From: DASVXQ01 sp046727955
GTDB taxonomy: Bacteria; Actinomycetota; CALGFH01
Length of the DNA stretch: 64,000 nt
Assembly (NCBI GenBank): GCA_046727955.1
Contig: JBKPDO010000038.1
Coordinates: 1-64,000 of the forward strand
Direction of reading: 5' to 3'
Shown: in pieces, positions 1 to 8,562 of the stretch
How the letters are laid out: every line of letters begins with the position of its first letter
Position numbering within the stretch: the first letter of the stretch is position 1
The notes under the pieces: generated by a model
Databases searched by the model: none
Seen by the model: only the letters and a program-made list of their open reading frames with translations
Told to the model about the DNA's origin: nothing
Translations under genes and position numbers: made by a program

Positions 1-1078
1 GCTCGAGGCCGCTGGCCGGCAGGTCGATGCCGGCGCCGCGCAGCAGCGCCCGCAGGCCCGCGGCGGCCAGCACGCCGAGGCCGAGCCCGGCGGCCGACGC
101 GACCGTGCCGACCACGCCGGCCTCCAACAGCACCGAGCGGAGCACCTGGCGGCGGCTCGCGCCGAGCGCGCGCAGCAGCGCCAGCTCGCGGGTTCGCTGC
201 GCCACCAGGATCGAGAAGGTGTTCCAGATGATGAAGGCGCCGACGAACAGCGAGATCAGCGCGAAGACCAGCAGGCCGTTGGTGAGGAAGCCGATGCCGT
301 GGCGAAGGTCCTCGGCCTGGGTGGCGGCGGCCGAGGCGGCGGTGACCGCCTCGAGCCCGCCGGGCAGCATCCCCGCGACCCGGTCGCGCAGGGCCGCGGC
401 GGTCACGCCAGCGTCGGCCTTGAGGTCGAGCTCGTCGAAGGTGCCGGACTTGCCGAGGAGCCGCTGCGCGGTGGCGGCGTCGAACGCGGCCAGGCTGACC
501 GGCCCGGGACCGTCCGCCTGGCCGAACCCGACGATGGCGCTGATGGTGAAGGGCCGCGCGGTGCCGTGGACCAGCACGCGGACCTGATCACCCATGTGGA
601 GGCCCTGGCGTCGCGCGCTGGCCGCGTCGATCGCGACCTCGCCCGGCCCGGCCGGGGGCCGGCCCTGCCGCACCGGGTAGCCGGTGGCGAGGGCGGGATC
701 CGCCGGCCAGCTCGTCACCACGCCCACCCGGCCGCCGGCGACCTTGCCGTCCTTGCCGATGATCCCGGCGCGGTCCCTGATGACGCCGTCGGCCACGGCC
801 ACACCGGCGACCGACCGCACCTGGCCGACCAGGCTCGCGGGCACCGACGCGCGGCCCAGCGGGCGCCCGGCGGTGCCGGTGGTGGTCGCGGCGACCGGGC
901 GGACGATCACGTCGGTGCCGGCGCTGGCGTTGGCGAACAGGCTGTCGACGCCGTGGCGGATGGTCGCGGTCAGGATGAAGGTGCCGGCCATGAAGGCGAC
1001 GCCGAGCGCGACCGCGCAGGCGGTGAGCGCGAGCCGAAGCCGGTGGGCCAGCAGGCTCTTGAGGGTGGCGCGGAGCAT
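1..1078 (-). CDS. ABC transporter permease, FtsX/MacB type (partial, 3' end outside window)
   Basis: The reading frame stays open from an ATG at 1078 to the left edge, so the C-terminus is missing. It begins MLRATLKSLLAHRLRLALT, followed by a first membrane segment, a long extracytoplasmic domain, and further membrane segments near the edge with an LVAQRTRELALLRALGASR stretch, the cytoplasmic loop typical of FtsX-family permeases. It starts 5 bp after the stop of the ABC ATPase gene, so the two form one transporter operon. The substrate is unknown; the family exports lipoproteins, peptides or drugs. It is a paralogue of the permease at 39143-41719, sharing the same N-terminal pattern. Confidence 0.9.
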   Translation of the reverse strand, partial: MLRATLKSLLAHRLRLALTACAVALGVAFMAGTFILTATIRHGVDSLFANASAGTDVIVRPVAATTTGTAGRPLGRASVPASLVGQVRSVAGVAVADGVIRDRAGIIGKDGKVAGGRVGVVTSWPADPALATGYPVRQGRPPAGPGEVAIDAASARRQGLHMGDQVRVLVHGTARPFTISAIVGFGQADGPGPVSLAAFDAATAQRLLGKSGTFDELDLKADAGVTAAALRDRVAGMLPGGLEAVTAASAAATQAEDLRHGIGFLTNGLLVFALISLFVGAFIIWNTFSILVAQRTRELALLRALGASRRQVLRSVLLEAGVVGTVASAAGLGLGVLAAAGLRALLRGAGIDLPASGLE

Positions 1079-1083
1079 CGGGA

Positions 1084-1881
1084 TCAGCCTCCCAGGCTCT
1101 TCATGAAGTCGAGCACGCGCTCGGGGGTCGGGCGGGGCAGGTCGCCGACGATATGGCCGTCGGCGAGGAAGACGACGTGGTCGGCGTAGCTGGCGGCGAC
1201 CGGGTCGTGGGTGACCATGACGACCGTCTGGCCGAACTCGCGCACCGAGCGGCGCAACAGGTCGAGGACCTCGGCGCTGGCGCGGGAGTCGAGGTTGCCG
1301 GTGGGCTCGTCGGCGAAGACGAGCTCCGGCCTGGTCGCCAGGGCGCGCGCAACGGCCACGCGCTGCTGCTGGCCGCCGGACAGCTCGCTCGGCAGGTGCC
1401 CGAGGCGCTCGCTCAGGCCGACCGTGGCGACCACCGTGTCGAGCCAGGCGCGGTCGGCCTCCCGGCCGGCGATGTCGAGCGGCAGGGTGACGTTGGCGGC
1501 CGCGGTCAGCGCCGGCAGCAGGTTGTACGCCTGGAAGACGAACCCGACCCGATCGCGGCGGAGCTTGGTGAGGCGCTTCTCGGACAGCTCGGTGATCAGC
1601 GTGTCGCCGATCCACACCTCGCCGTCGCTGACCGTGTCGAGGCCGGCCAGGCAGTGCATCAGGGTTGATTTGCCCGAGCCGGACGGGCCCATAACGGCGG
1701 TGAAGGTTGTGCGGGGGATGTCGACCGAGACGTGGTCGAGGGCGGTGACCGCATTCTCGCCGCTGCCGTAGCGCTTGGTCACGCCGACGGCGCGGGCGGC
1801 GCGAGCACCGTCGGCGGCGCCGCTTGCGGTGGTAGTCCCGGCATTGTCGGCGGGGCCCATTGCCGCCATCGCCTTGGACAT
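1084..1881 (-). CDS. ABC transporter ATP-binding protein, MacB/LolD type
   Basis: A 265-residue nucleotide-binding subunit. It shows a Walker A motif (GPSGSGKST), the signature LSGGQQQR, a Walker B followed by the D-loop (LVFADEPTGNLDS) and a switch histidine (VTHD). The NLDS D-loop and the length fit the MacB/LolD/FtsE group that pairs with FtsX-type permeases, and such a permease lies directly downstream. The first about 30 residues are Ala/Gly-rich and probably not part of the fold; a second ATG lies six codons in. The start at 1881 is preceded by a GAGAGGAG ribosome-binding site that is buried in an inverted repeat (see 1890-1916). Confidence 0.95.
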   Translation of the reverse strand: MSKAMAAMGPADNAGTTTASGAADGARAARAVGVTKRYGSGENAVTALDHVSVDIPRTTFTAVMGPSGSGKSTLMHCLAGLDTVSDGEVWIGDTLITELSEKRLTKLRRDRVGFVFQAYNLLPALTAAANVTLPLDIAGREADRAWLDTVVATVGLSERLGHLPSELSGGQQQRVAVARALATRPELVFADEPTGNLDSRASAEVLDLLRRSVREFGQTVVMVTHDPVAASYADHVVFLADGHIVGDLPRPTPERVLDFMKSLGG

Positions 1882-1889
1882 CTGTGGCT

Positions 1890-1916
1890 CCTCTCGAAGG
1901 TTTCCGCTTCGAGAGG
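1890..1916 (-). promoter_or_regulatory. Perfect inverted repeat overlapping the RBS of the ABC ATPase gene
   Basis: Arms CCTCTCGAAG (1890-1899) and CTTCGAGAGG (1907-1916) are perfectly complementary around a 7-nt loop. On the minus strand the 3' arm contains the purine-rich ribosome-binding site just before the ATG at 1881. It could be an RNA hairpin that hides the RBS, or a DNA operator for the neighbouring response regulator. Sequence alone does not decide. Confidence 0.5.
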
Positions 1917-1998
1917 CACGCTATGGGCCGCCAGGCGCGGCGTCGTCGGCCGCGCGATCTGGGTTTGCTCTGCATCCGAAGGTCGAGGCGACGCCTGC

Positions 1999-2016
1999 CT
2001 CCATCTCCAGATGGAG
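1999..2016. promoter_or_regulatory. 18-bp palindrome between response regulator and ABC genes
   Basis: CTCCATCT-CC-AGATGGAG is an almost uninterrupted dyad in the 165-bp gap between the regulator stop (2047) and the ABC ATPase start (1881). It is a candidate operator for the adjacent NarL-type regulator or a weak attenuator. No poly-T tract follows it on the minus strand. Confidence 0.35.
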
Positions 2017-2046
2017 ACGTGGAGAGGGGCCGCGGACCCGCCGCCG

Positions 2047-2718
2047 TCAGCGCGCCTGCGGCCGCACCAGCCCCGCCTCGTAGGCGAGGACGACGAGCTG
2101 CACGCGGTCGCGCATGCCGAGCTTGGTCAGCAGGTGGTGCACGTGGGTCTTCACGGTGGTCTCGGTGACCACCAGCTCGGCGGCGATCTCGGTATTGGAC
2201 AGGCCGCGGGCGACCAGCCTGAGCACCGCCAGCTCCCGTTCGGTCAGCGCCTCCAGCGCCACCGACGGCGGCCGCGCCGCCTCGTCGGCCCCGGGCAGTC
2301 GGTGCGCGAAGCGGTCGAGCAGCCGCCGGGTCACCGCCGGCGCCACCACCGCGTCGCCGGCCGCGACCACCCGGATAGCGCTGACAAGATCGGCGGCGGG
2401 CACGTCCTTGAGCAGGAACCCGCTGGCGCCGGCGCGCAGCGCCTCGACCACGTACTCGTCCAGGTTGAAGGTGGTGAGGATCAGCACTCGGGCGCCGTCC
2501 CCGCGCACCAGCTCGCGGGTGGCCTGCACGCCGTCCATCACCGGCATGCGGATGTCCATCAGCACCACGTCCGGCTGCAGCCGCCGCGCCAACCGGACCG
2601 CGGTCTCACCGTCGCCGGCCTCCCCCACCACGTCGATGTCCGGCTCGGCCTCGAGGATCATGCGGAAGCCGGTGCGCAGCAGCGGTTGGTCGTCGGCGAG
2701 CAGCACCTTCACCGTCAC
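2047..2718 (-). CDS. Two-component response regulator, NarL/LuxR family
   Basis: A 223-residue regulator. The N-terminal receiver domain has the acidic pair (LLADDQ), the phospho-acceptor Asp in VVLMDIRMP and the conserved Lys in FLLKDVP. The C-terminal LuxR helix-turn-helix runs LTERELAVLRLVARGLSN to TVKTHVHHLLTKL. Its ATG overlaps the stop of the upstream kinase gene by four bases (ATGA), so the pair is translationally coupled. The MacB-type exporter genes follow 165 bp downstream on the same strand and are the likely target, as in BceR/LiaR-like arrangements. That target is inferred from position only. Confidence 0.95.
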   Translation of the reverse strand: MTVKVLLADDQPLLRTGFRMILEAEPDIDVVGEAGDGETAVRLARRLQPDVVLMDIRMPVMDGVQATRELVRGDGARVLILTTFNLDEYVVEALRAGASGFLLKDVPAADLVSAIRVVAAGDAVVAPAVTRRLLDRFAHRLPGADEAARPPSVALEALTERELAVLRLVARGLSNTEIAAELVVTETTVKTHVHHLLTKLGMRDRVQLVVLAYEAGLVRPQAR

Positions 2719-3977
2719 GTGCGGGCCACCTCCAGCGGGAGGCTGGCGCGCACCTCGTAGCCGCCGCCGGGTCGCGGCCCGGCGGTCAGCTCGCCGTCGA
2801 ACATCGCCACCCGCTCGCGCATGCCCACCAACCCGTGCCCGGAGCCCGGCAGGCCGCGGCGGCTCCCCTCCAGGGTGGCGGCCGCACCCCGCCCGTCGTC
2901 GCTGACGGTCAATTCCAGCTCGTGGCTGCCGTAGCGTACGACCACTTCGGCATGGGCGGGGCCGGCGTGCTTGAGGACGTTGGTCAGCGCCTCCTGGACG
3001 ATGCGGAAGGCGGACAGGTCCACGGTGGCGGCAAGCCGGCGTTGCGCTCCCTCCACCCGCAGGGTGACGGGCAGGCCGGCGGCGCGCACCTGCTCCACCA
3101 ACTCGTCCAGCCGCTCGAGGCCCGGCTGGGGCCCGAACGGCCCGTCTTCGTCATCGTCGCCGTGCTGGTCCAGCTCGGCGCTGGCACGCAGCACCCCGAG
3201 AAGCTGCCGCATCTCGTCGAGCGCCTCCCTGCCGGTCCCCTCGATCGAGGCGACGACGGCGCGCGCCCGGTCGACGTCCCCGTCGAGGACCCGCTGCGCC
3301 GCCTGCGCCTGCACCACCACGACGCTCAGGTTGTGCGCCACCACGTCGTGCAGCTCGCGCGCGATCCGCAGGCGCTCCTCGGCGACCGCCCGGCGCGCCT
3401 CCAGCTCCCGCTCCAGCTCCAGCCGCGCGGCCCGGTCCTCGAGATCGGTGACGCGAGCGCGGGGCTCGCGCAGCGTGTTCCCGAGGATCCAGGCGCCAAC
3501 GCCACCCACCAGCAGGGCGAGCACGCCTGTCCGGTCCGCGGACCGTAGGCCGGTCGGCAGCGCCACGGCGATCAGCGCCACCCCGGCGCCGACGCTGGTG
3601 GCGAGCCGCACCCGGCGGCTGCCGTACAGCGCCACGCTGTACGGCGCGACCATCTCCACGAGGAAGTTGGCGCTGGGCTGCACCCGAAGGGCGAACAGCC
3701 CCGCCTGAATCGCCGCCACCGCGACGAGCGCCGTCCCCGGCAGGCGGCGCCGCACCAGCAACGGTGGCACCAGCGCCAGCAGCAGCACGACGGCGAGCAT
3801 CGGCAGGTGCTTCCCGCTGCGGCGGTAATCGCCGATCGTGCTCGTCAGCGCCAACGCTCCGAGCCCGACCGCGAGCAGGCCGTCAGCCAGCAGCGGCGGC
3901 AGCGGCCATGCTGGCCGCCGCCAGCGCCGCGTCACCCTCGATCCCAAACCTTCAAGCACCGTGCCCGTGCTCCTCAT
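2715..3977 (-). CDS. Sensor histidine kinase, HisKA_3 (NarL-type) family
   Basis: A 420-residue kinase with several N-terminal membrane segments (about residues 25-160) and no obvious extracytoplasmic sensor domain. A coiled stretch leads to the HisKA_3 dimerisation helix, with the phospho-acceptor His in RIARELHDVVAHNLS, and to a C-terminal HATPase domain (EALTNVLKHA, VSDDGRG, GHGLVGMRERV). It is coupled to the response regulator through a 4-bp overlap. The ATG at 3977 has a poor ribosome-binding site. A GTG at 3959 preceded by GAGGAG is a credible alternative that would shorten the protein by six residues. Confidence 0.93.
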   Translation of the reverse strand: MRSTGTVLEGLGSRVTRRWRRPAWPLPPLLADGLLAVGLGALALTSTIGDYRRSGKHLPMLAVVLLLALVPPLLVRRRLPGTALVAVAAIQAGLFALRVQPSANFLVEMVAPYSVALYGSRRVRLATSVGAGVALIAVALPTGLRSADRTGVLALLVGGVGAWILGNTLREPRARVTDLEDRAARLELERELEARRAVAEERLRIARELHDVVAHNLSVVVVQAQAAQRVLDGDVDRARAVVASIEGTGREALDEMRQLLGVLRASAELDQHGDDDEDGPFGPQPGLERLDELVEQVRAAGLPVTLRVEGAQRRLAATVDLSAFRIVQEALTNVLKHAGPAHAEVVVRYGSHELELTVSDDGRGAAATLEGSRRGLPGSGHGLVGMRERVAMFDGELTAGPRPGGGYEVRASLPLEVART

Positions 3978-4019
3978 CGACCGTCATGATCCCGGAAGCG
4001 TGACCCCTGTGCCAGCGCC

Positions 4020-4991
4020 TCACGGGCCGTTGCCGTCCGCCAGTGCTGGGATGGTCGCGGTCGAGGGGTCGGCCGCGTGCCCGAGGTGGGGCAGCCGGAA
4101 CAGCGTCTCGATGGAGCGCAGCAGGGAGTAGTGGCTGTAGGCGGTGTCGTCGTGGCGGGGCCGCACCCGCGGGCCGGCGATGATCGTGACGACCCGGCTG
4201 CTGCCGCCCGAGCCCTCGTCGAAGGTGACCACCAGGCGGGTGTCGGGCTGCCAATTCCGCGAGGCCACGAGCTGGCCGTGGAGGTCGCGCAGCCAGGCGT
4301 CGGCGACGCTGATCGGACCGTCGTGCATGTCGTGGTCGAGGTCGGGCACGACGAAGGCGAAGCGGGGCAGGCGGCCGGCGGCCAGGTCGGTGGCGAGCTG
4401 GGAGGACGGGACCACCTTGTCGCACTGCTGGGGCGAGCGGCGGATGCCGTCGAAGTACATGAACGGGTCGTGCTTCTTGGCGTAGGCGCCGGACCGGGCC
4501 ACGTCCGAGCAGGGTGCGGGCAGGTCCTGCATGTAGGCCTTCCAGGAGATCCCGGCGGTCTGGAGCTGGCTGGCGAGGTTGGGGCCGGTGACGGTGCAGG
4601 TGGTGCAGTCGGAGCTGACGCCGTGAGTGTCCCCGCTGATCATGGCGAGGTAGTTGGGCAGCGAGGGATGCGTCACGGCCTGGTAGTTGGTGAGCAGCAC
4701 GCCCTGGCCGGCGAGCTGGTTCAGGAATGGCGCCCGCGGCGAGCCGATGATCTGGTCGAAGGCGTGGTTCTCCTCGACGACCACGACGACCCGGGGCGCC
4801 TGGCCGCTGCCGCCGCCTCGCGTGGTGGCGGAGCCCTGGGCGGAGGGGGCGGTCGGCGAGGACCGCGGCGCCGCTGGCTGCGTCCGCTGGCTGGGGCCCG
4901 CGCCGCCCGGCCCGCCGCACCCGGACAGGGTGAGCACGACCAGCACGACAATGCTGGTGCTCCGGGCGATGGCTCGCGGGTGGCTGATCAT
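4020..4991 (-). CDS. Secreted lipoprotein phosphoesterase (phospholipase C / acid phosphatase family)
   Basis: A 323-residue protein with a lipobox signal peptide (VLVVLTLSGC, Cys about 25), then a Pro/Ser/Thr-rich linker. The core belongs to the phosphoesterase family (PF04185): VVVVVEENHAFDQIIG near the start of the domain carries the metal-binding Glu-Asn, followed by THPSLPNYLAMISGDTHG, the FVVPDLDHDMHDG motif and a C-terminal VVTFDEGSG motif. Members are extracytoplasmic acid phosphatases or phospholipases. It is monocistronic here, about 25 bp downstream of the deacetylase-like gene on the same strand, and may be co-transcribed with it. Confidence 0.9.
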   Translation of the reverse strand: MISHPRAIARSTSIVVLVVLTLSGCGGPGGAGPSQRTQPAAPRSSPTAPSAQGSATTRGGGSGQAPRVVVVVEENHAFDQIIGSPRAPFLNQLAGQGVLLTNYQAVTHPSLPNYLAMISGDTHGVSSDCTTCTVTGPNLASQLQTAGISWKAYMQDLPAPCSDVARSGAYAKKHDPFMYFDGIRRSPQQCDKVVPSSQLATDLAAGRLPRFAFVVPDLDHDMHDGPISVADAWLRDLHGQLVASRNWQPDTRLVVTFDEGSGGSSRVVTIIAGPRVRPRHDDTAYSHYSLLRSIETLFRLPHLGHAADPSTATIPALADGNGP

Positions 4992-5017
4992 CGGAACACT
5001 CCAGTATGGCCGAGCGA

Positions 5018-5860
5018 TCAGCGGCCAGACTGAAGGCCCGGCGCCGGTACTCGCCCTGCTGCTCCCACCAGCTCAGAGGCGGTGACCAGGCGGATCCCTC
5101 TGGCCTGGAGCCGCTGCAGGGCGGCGGGCAAGGCGCTGAGCTCGACCCGGCGACGGGCCCGCAACCCCCGGGCGAGCGCGCCGTCCGGGTCGAAGGTGCC
5201 CCGGCCGATGCCGTCGTGGAGGCCGACCACGTCCCCCGGGCGGACCACGCGGGCCAGGTGGTCGGCGAGCGCCGCCGAGGTGGAGGTACCGCTTGGACCT
5301 CGATCGACCGACCAGAGCAGCACGTCCTGCTCGAGCTCGGCGGCCGCGCGGACGGCCGCTCCGGTCAGCTCTCCCCTCGGCGGCCGGAACCAGCGCACCC
5401 GCGCCTCGGTGATCTCCTCGATCGCCTGGAGGCCCAGCTCGAGCTGGCGGCGGGTCTCGCCGACGGACTGCTCGGCCAGGCCGAGGTGGGTCCAGGTGTG
5501 GTTGCCGACCTCGTGGCCGGCCGCGACCACGGCGCGGACCAGCTCCGGGTGCCGGGCGGCGTTCCAGCCCATCACGTTGAAGGTGGCGCTGGCTCCGTGC
5601 GCGGCGAGGACCTCGAGGATGCGTGGGGTGAGCTCCGGGTCGGGCCCGTCGTCGAAGGTGAGGGCGGCCACGGAGGCGGTCGGCACCGACCAGACCAGCA
5701 GGCGCTGGCCGAGCGGCTTCCCCCAGCCGTCCGGGGCGGCCGAGGCGTCCAGCTCGGCCTTCAGGTCGCTGCGCCGGTCCAGACCGAAGGCGGTGGCGCC
5801 AGTGGCGAGGCTGACGGCGCCGGCCGCCGCGCCGCCCAGGAAGGCTCGGCGCTTCAGCAC
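5018..5860 (-). CDS. Polysaccharide deacetylase family protein (NodB domain), Tat-type signal
   Basis: I place the start at a GTG (5860) giving VLKRRAFLGGAAAGAVSLA, a twin-Arg-like secretion signal preceded by AGGTGG at good spacing; the longer frame upstream has no coding character. The NodB fold shows TFDDGPDPELTP (catalytic base and metal-binding Asp), GHEVGNHTWTH (metal-binding His pair), RWFRPPRGE and VVGLHDG. It should remove acetyl groups from a cell-wall or exopolysaccharide substrate outside the membrane. The 280-residue length is normal for the family. Confidence 0.9.
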   Translation of the reverse strand: MLKRRAFLGGAAAGAVSLATGATAFGLDRRSDLKAELDASAAPDGWGKPLGQRLLVWSVPTASVAALTFDDGPDPELTPRILEVLAAHGASATFNVMGWNAARHPELVRAVVAAGHEVGNHTWTHLGLAEQSVGETRRQLELGLQAIEEITEARVRWFRPPRGELTGAAVRAAAELEQDVLLWSVDRGPSGTSTSAALADHLARVVRPGDVVGLHDGIGRGTFDPDGALARGLRARRRVELSALPAALQRLQARGIRLVTASELVGAAGRVPAPGLQSGR

Positions 5861-5932
5861 CCTGTCACCACCTGACCTTCCATCGGCGGGCGTCCACTCT
5901 CGGCCAGCAGTGCAGCCACATCCGCGACGACA

Positions 5933-6130
5933 TCGGGCAACCCCGCCTACACGGTCAGCTACCAGCGTGGTGACTTCTCCCCCATTATCGACAACCCGTG
6001 GTTTCTGCTCAAGCCAGGAACGACCCTGGTGTACCGGGGAACCAGGGACGAGCAGAAGGCCCTGGAGTACTTCGCGGTGACCAGCCAGACGCAGGAGGAA
6101 CTTACGCTGGTCGCCGTGAAAAACGGGTGA
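5933..6130 (+). pseudogene. Remnant of a secreted actinobacterial protein (NPWFLLKPGTT-type)
   Basis: A plus-strand frame with no start codon reads SGNPAYTVSYQRGDFSPI and then DNPWFLLKPGTTLVYRGTRD, ending at TGA 6130. The pattern DFSPxIDNPWFxLKPGTTxVYRG is characteristic of a widespread family of actinobacterial secreted hypothetical proteins. An Ala/Ser/Thr-rich stretch just before it resembles the linker after a lipoprotein signal. The signal peptide is missing, because the divergent deacetylase gene begins there, and so is most of the C-terminal domain. The last bases overlap the end of the convergent DedA-PAP2 gene. Confidence 0.5.
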
Positions 6131-7517
6131 GAGGACCGCCGGCGGTGGCGCCGGGCCGCGACGCATGGATCGTTCGGGTGACCACGAGCAGGCCGAACAG
6201 CCAGGCCGCACCGAGCGCGGTCCCGGCGAGGACGTCGGTGAGCCAGTTCAGGCCCAGGTAGAGCCGTGACAGACCGACCAGCCCGACCACCAGCACGGCG
6301 GCGGTCCACAGCGCCACCTTGCGGCTCCACAAGGGCGTGGTGGCGGCGAACAGGGCCGCGAGCATGCCGTAGACGGCGGTGGCGCTGGTGGCGTGGCCGG
6401 AGGGGAAGGTGTACCCGGTCAAGTGGCCGATTGCCTGGGCCGCGGGGGGACGGGCGCGGTGGCTGAGCGCCCCGACGGTGTTGGACAGCACCGCGGCGCC
6501 GACGTACGCCGCGGCCAGCAGCCCGAGAGGCCGCCAGGTACGCCCGGCACCTCGCCAGCGCCAGACCAGCCCGACGGTCAGCAGGATCCCGATGAGCACG
6601 GCGGAATTGCCGAAGTTGGTGACGATCCGCATGAGCGGGGTGAGCCAGGCCTCGCGGTGAGCGACGAAGAACCGCTGGACTGGGGCGTCGACCAGGGCGA
6701 GCTCATCGTGGGAGACCACGTCCTGGAGCAGGGCGCCGAACGCCCAGCCGGCCGCGATGAGCACGACGACGTTCGTGGTCAGGGACAGGCCCAGCGCGCC
6801 GCCTGGCTGCAGCCGGCGGGCGAGGAAGGCGAGCTGGCGCTGGTAGCGGCGGCGGAACCGCCGCACCCAGGGACGGTCGAGCTGGCGGTCGGCGAACGCG
6901 CGAACGCGGTCGGGGTGGTGGGCGATCCAACGGGCTCCCAGCACGACAGCGGCTACGACCACGGCGACGAGGAGCAGGATCAGGCTGGCGCGCCCGGCGG
7001 CCCGCTCGACCTGGCGCCAGCCACTGCCGGCGGCGTAGCCGAGTAGGACGAACCCGGTCGCCCACAGCGCCCCACCGGCCGCGTTGTAGACCAGGAAGGT
7101 GCGGTAGTCGAGGCGGGCCATGCCGGCAAGGCCGGGGATGAGCACCCGCAGCGCGGCGGTGAAGCGGCCGAGCAGCACCGCGGGGCCGCCGCGCCGGGCG
7201 AGGTAGCGCTCGGCGCGGTCCAGGTGCTCGCGCCTGACCAGCCGCCCGATCGAGTGGTCCAGGAGCCGCCGGCCGTAGCGGCGCCCGATGAAGTAGCCGA
7301 TGGTGTCGCCGACGATCGCCCCGGAGGCGGCGGCGATGATGGCCGCGGGCAGGCTGACGCGGTGCTCAAAGGCGAGCACGCCGCCAAGCAGGACGGCGAT
7401 CTCACCGGGGAAGACGAAGCCGACGAACGCTGAGGACTCAAGCGCTGGGACCAGGAACACGATCGCCAGTGCGACCCAGCCGTGCAATGCGAGGATGTGG
7501 TCAGCAATGTGTCCCAT
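6102..7517 (-). CDS. DedA family / PAP2 phosphatase-like fusion membrane protein
   Basis: A 471-residue membrane protein. Residues 1-about 190 are a DedA domain (FPGEIAVLLGG, GDTIGYFIGRRYG, LGRFTAALRVLIPGLAGM), a family that flips undecaprenyl phosphate and other lipids. Residues about 255-450 form a PAP2 phosphatase-like domain with an intact FPSGHATSA motif. Two catalytic positions are changed: the first motif has Gly where the KX6RP Lys should be (GALSHRARP), and the third reads SRLYLGLNWLTD, with Asn replacing the nucleophilic His. The phosphatase half may be inactive. It is divergent from uppP, which makes a shared role in undecaprenyl phosphate recycling likely. Confidence 0.92.
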   Translation of the reverse strand: MGHIADHILALHGWVALAIVFLVPALESSAFVGFVFPGEIAVLLGGVLAFEHRVSLPAAIIAAASGAIVGDTIGYFIGRRYGRRLLDHSIGRLVRREHLDRAERYLARRGGPAVLLGRFTAALRVLIPGLAGMARLDYRTFLVYNAAGGALWATGFVLLGYAAGSGWRQVERAAGRASLILLLVAVVVAAVVLGARWIAHHPDRVRAFADRQLDRPWVRRFRRRYQRQLAFLARRLQPGGALGLSLTTNVVVLIAAGWAFGALLQDVVSHDELALVDAPVQRFFVAHREAWLTPLMRIVTNFGNSAVLIGILLTVGLVWRWRGAGRTWRPLGLLAAAYVGAAVLSNTVGALSHRARPPAAQAIGHLTGYTFPSGHATSATAVYGMLAALFAATTPLWSRKVALWTAAVLVVGLVGLSRLYLGLNWLTDVLAGTALGAAWLFGLLVVTRTIHASRPGATAGGPLTRFSRRPA

Positions 7518-7579
7518 GCAAACGCCACCGTAACACCTGCTACAGTCCCGCGGGTCGCGACGGAAGGAGTCGAGCTGCG

Positions 7580-8518
7580 GTGATCAGCTACGTGCAAGCG
7601 ATCGTGATCGGCCTGTTGCAGGGTGTCACCGAGCTGTTCCCGGTCTCGAGCCTGGGCCACTCCGTGCTGGTGCCCGCACTGCTCGGCTGGCACCAGGTGG
7701 TCGCCAGCCAGGCAGCGCAGGAATCGTTCTATCTAGCGTTCCTGGTCGGCCTGCACGTGGCCACTGCCCTGGCGCTGCTGGTGTTCTTCCGCGCCGAGTG
7801 GGTCCGGATCATCGCGGGGCTGGCCCGCTCGCTGCGGCGCCGGCGCATCGACCCCGCGGACCCCGACGAGCGGCTCGGCTGGCTGCTGGTGGCCGGCACG
7901 ATCCCGGCAGGTCTGGTCGGGGTCGCCTTCGAGCACGAGCTGCGGACCCTGTTCGCCAAGCCGCTCGCCGCGGCGGTGTTCCTGACCTGCAACGGCGTGA
8001 TCCTGCTGGCAGGCGAGCGGCTGCGGCGCCGCGCGTACGCCTTCGCGCCGGGTCCTCAGAGCCCGGCGGGCGCCCCGATCCCGACCCGGGCGGTTGTCCC
8101 GAGCCGGGCGGCCCGCACCGCGCAGCGGCGCTCTCGTGAGCTGACCACCCTGGGGTTCGGTGAGGCGCTGCTGATCGGCTCGTCGCAGATCCTCGCGTTC
8201 TTCGCCGGCATCAGCCGCTCAGGGGTTACCATGGTGGCCGGGCTCAGCCGCGGGCTCTCGCACGAGGACGCGGCGCGCTTCGCCTTCCTGCTGGCCACCC
8301 CGATCATCCTGGCCGCCGGGGTCTACAAGCTGCCCGACCTCCTCGGTCCCAACGGCAATGGCGTGCGCGGCCAGATCCTGGCCGGCAGCCTGGTCGCCGC
8401 CGTTGCCGCCTACCTGTCGGTGCGCTTCCTGACTCGCTGGTTCCAGACCAGGACGTTGACCCCGTTTGCGATCTACTGCCTGCTCGTCGGAACCGCCTGC
8501 ATCATCCGCTTCGCCTGA
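7580..8518 (+). CDS. uppP: Undecaprenyl-diphosphatase UppP (BacA)
   Basis: A 312-residue integral membrane protein that removes one phosphate from undecaprenyl diphosphate to regenerate the lipid carrier for peptidoglycan and glycan export. It shows the two diagnostic segments: LLQGVTELFPVSSLGHSVL at residues 12-30 (catalytic Glu and Ser-Gly-His) and FFAGISRSGVTMVAGLSRG in the second half. I chose the GTG at 7580, preceded by GGAAGGAG, over an upstream in-frame start whose translation is not membrane-like. An Arg-rich cytoplasmic loop of about 35 residues in the middle is longer than usual. Divergent from the DedA-PAP2 gene. Confidence 0.96.
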   Translation: MISYVQAIVIGLLQGVTELFPVSSLGHSVLVPALLGWHQVVASQAAQESFYLAFLVGLHVATALALLVFFRAEWVRIIAGLARSLRRRRIDPADPDERLGWLLVAGTIPAGLVGVAFEHELRTLFAKPLAAAVFLTCNGVILLAGERLRRRAYAFAPGPQSPAGAPIPTRAVVPSRAARTAQRRSRELTTLGFGEALLIGSSQILAFFAGISRSGVTMVAGLSRGLSHEDAARFAFLLATPIILAAGVYKLPDLLGPNGNGVRGQILAGSLVAAVAAYLSVRFLTRWFQTRTLTPFAIYCLLVGTACIIRFA

Positions 8519-8562
8519 GACAGGTGGCTCCAGCACGACGCTCTAGCACGACGCTCCGCGAC

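Noticed and set aside
5018..6211. Longer N-terminus for the polysaccharide deacetylase
   Set aside because: The first 117 codons are antisense to the NPWF-type remnant and lack a ribosome-binding site; the GTG at 5860 starts a proper secretion signal.
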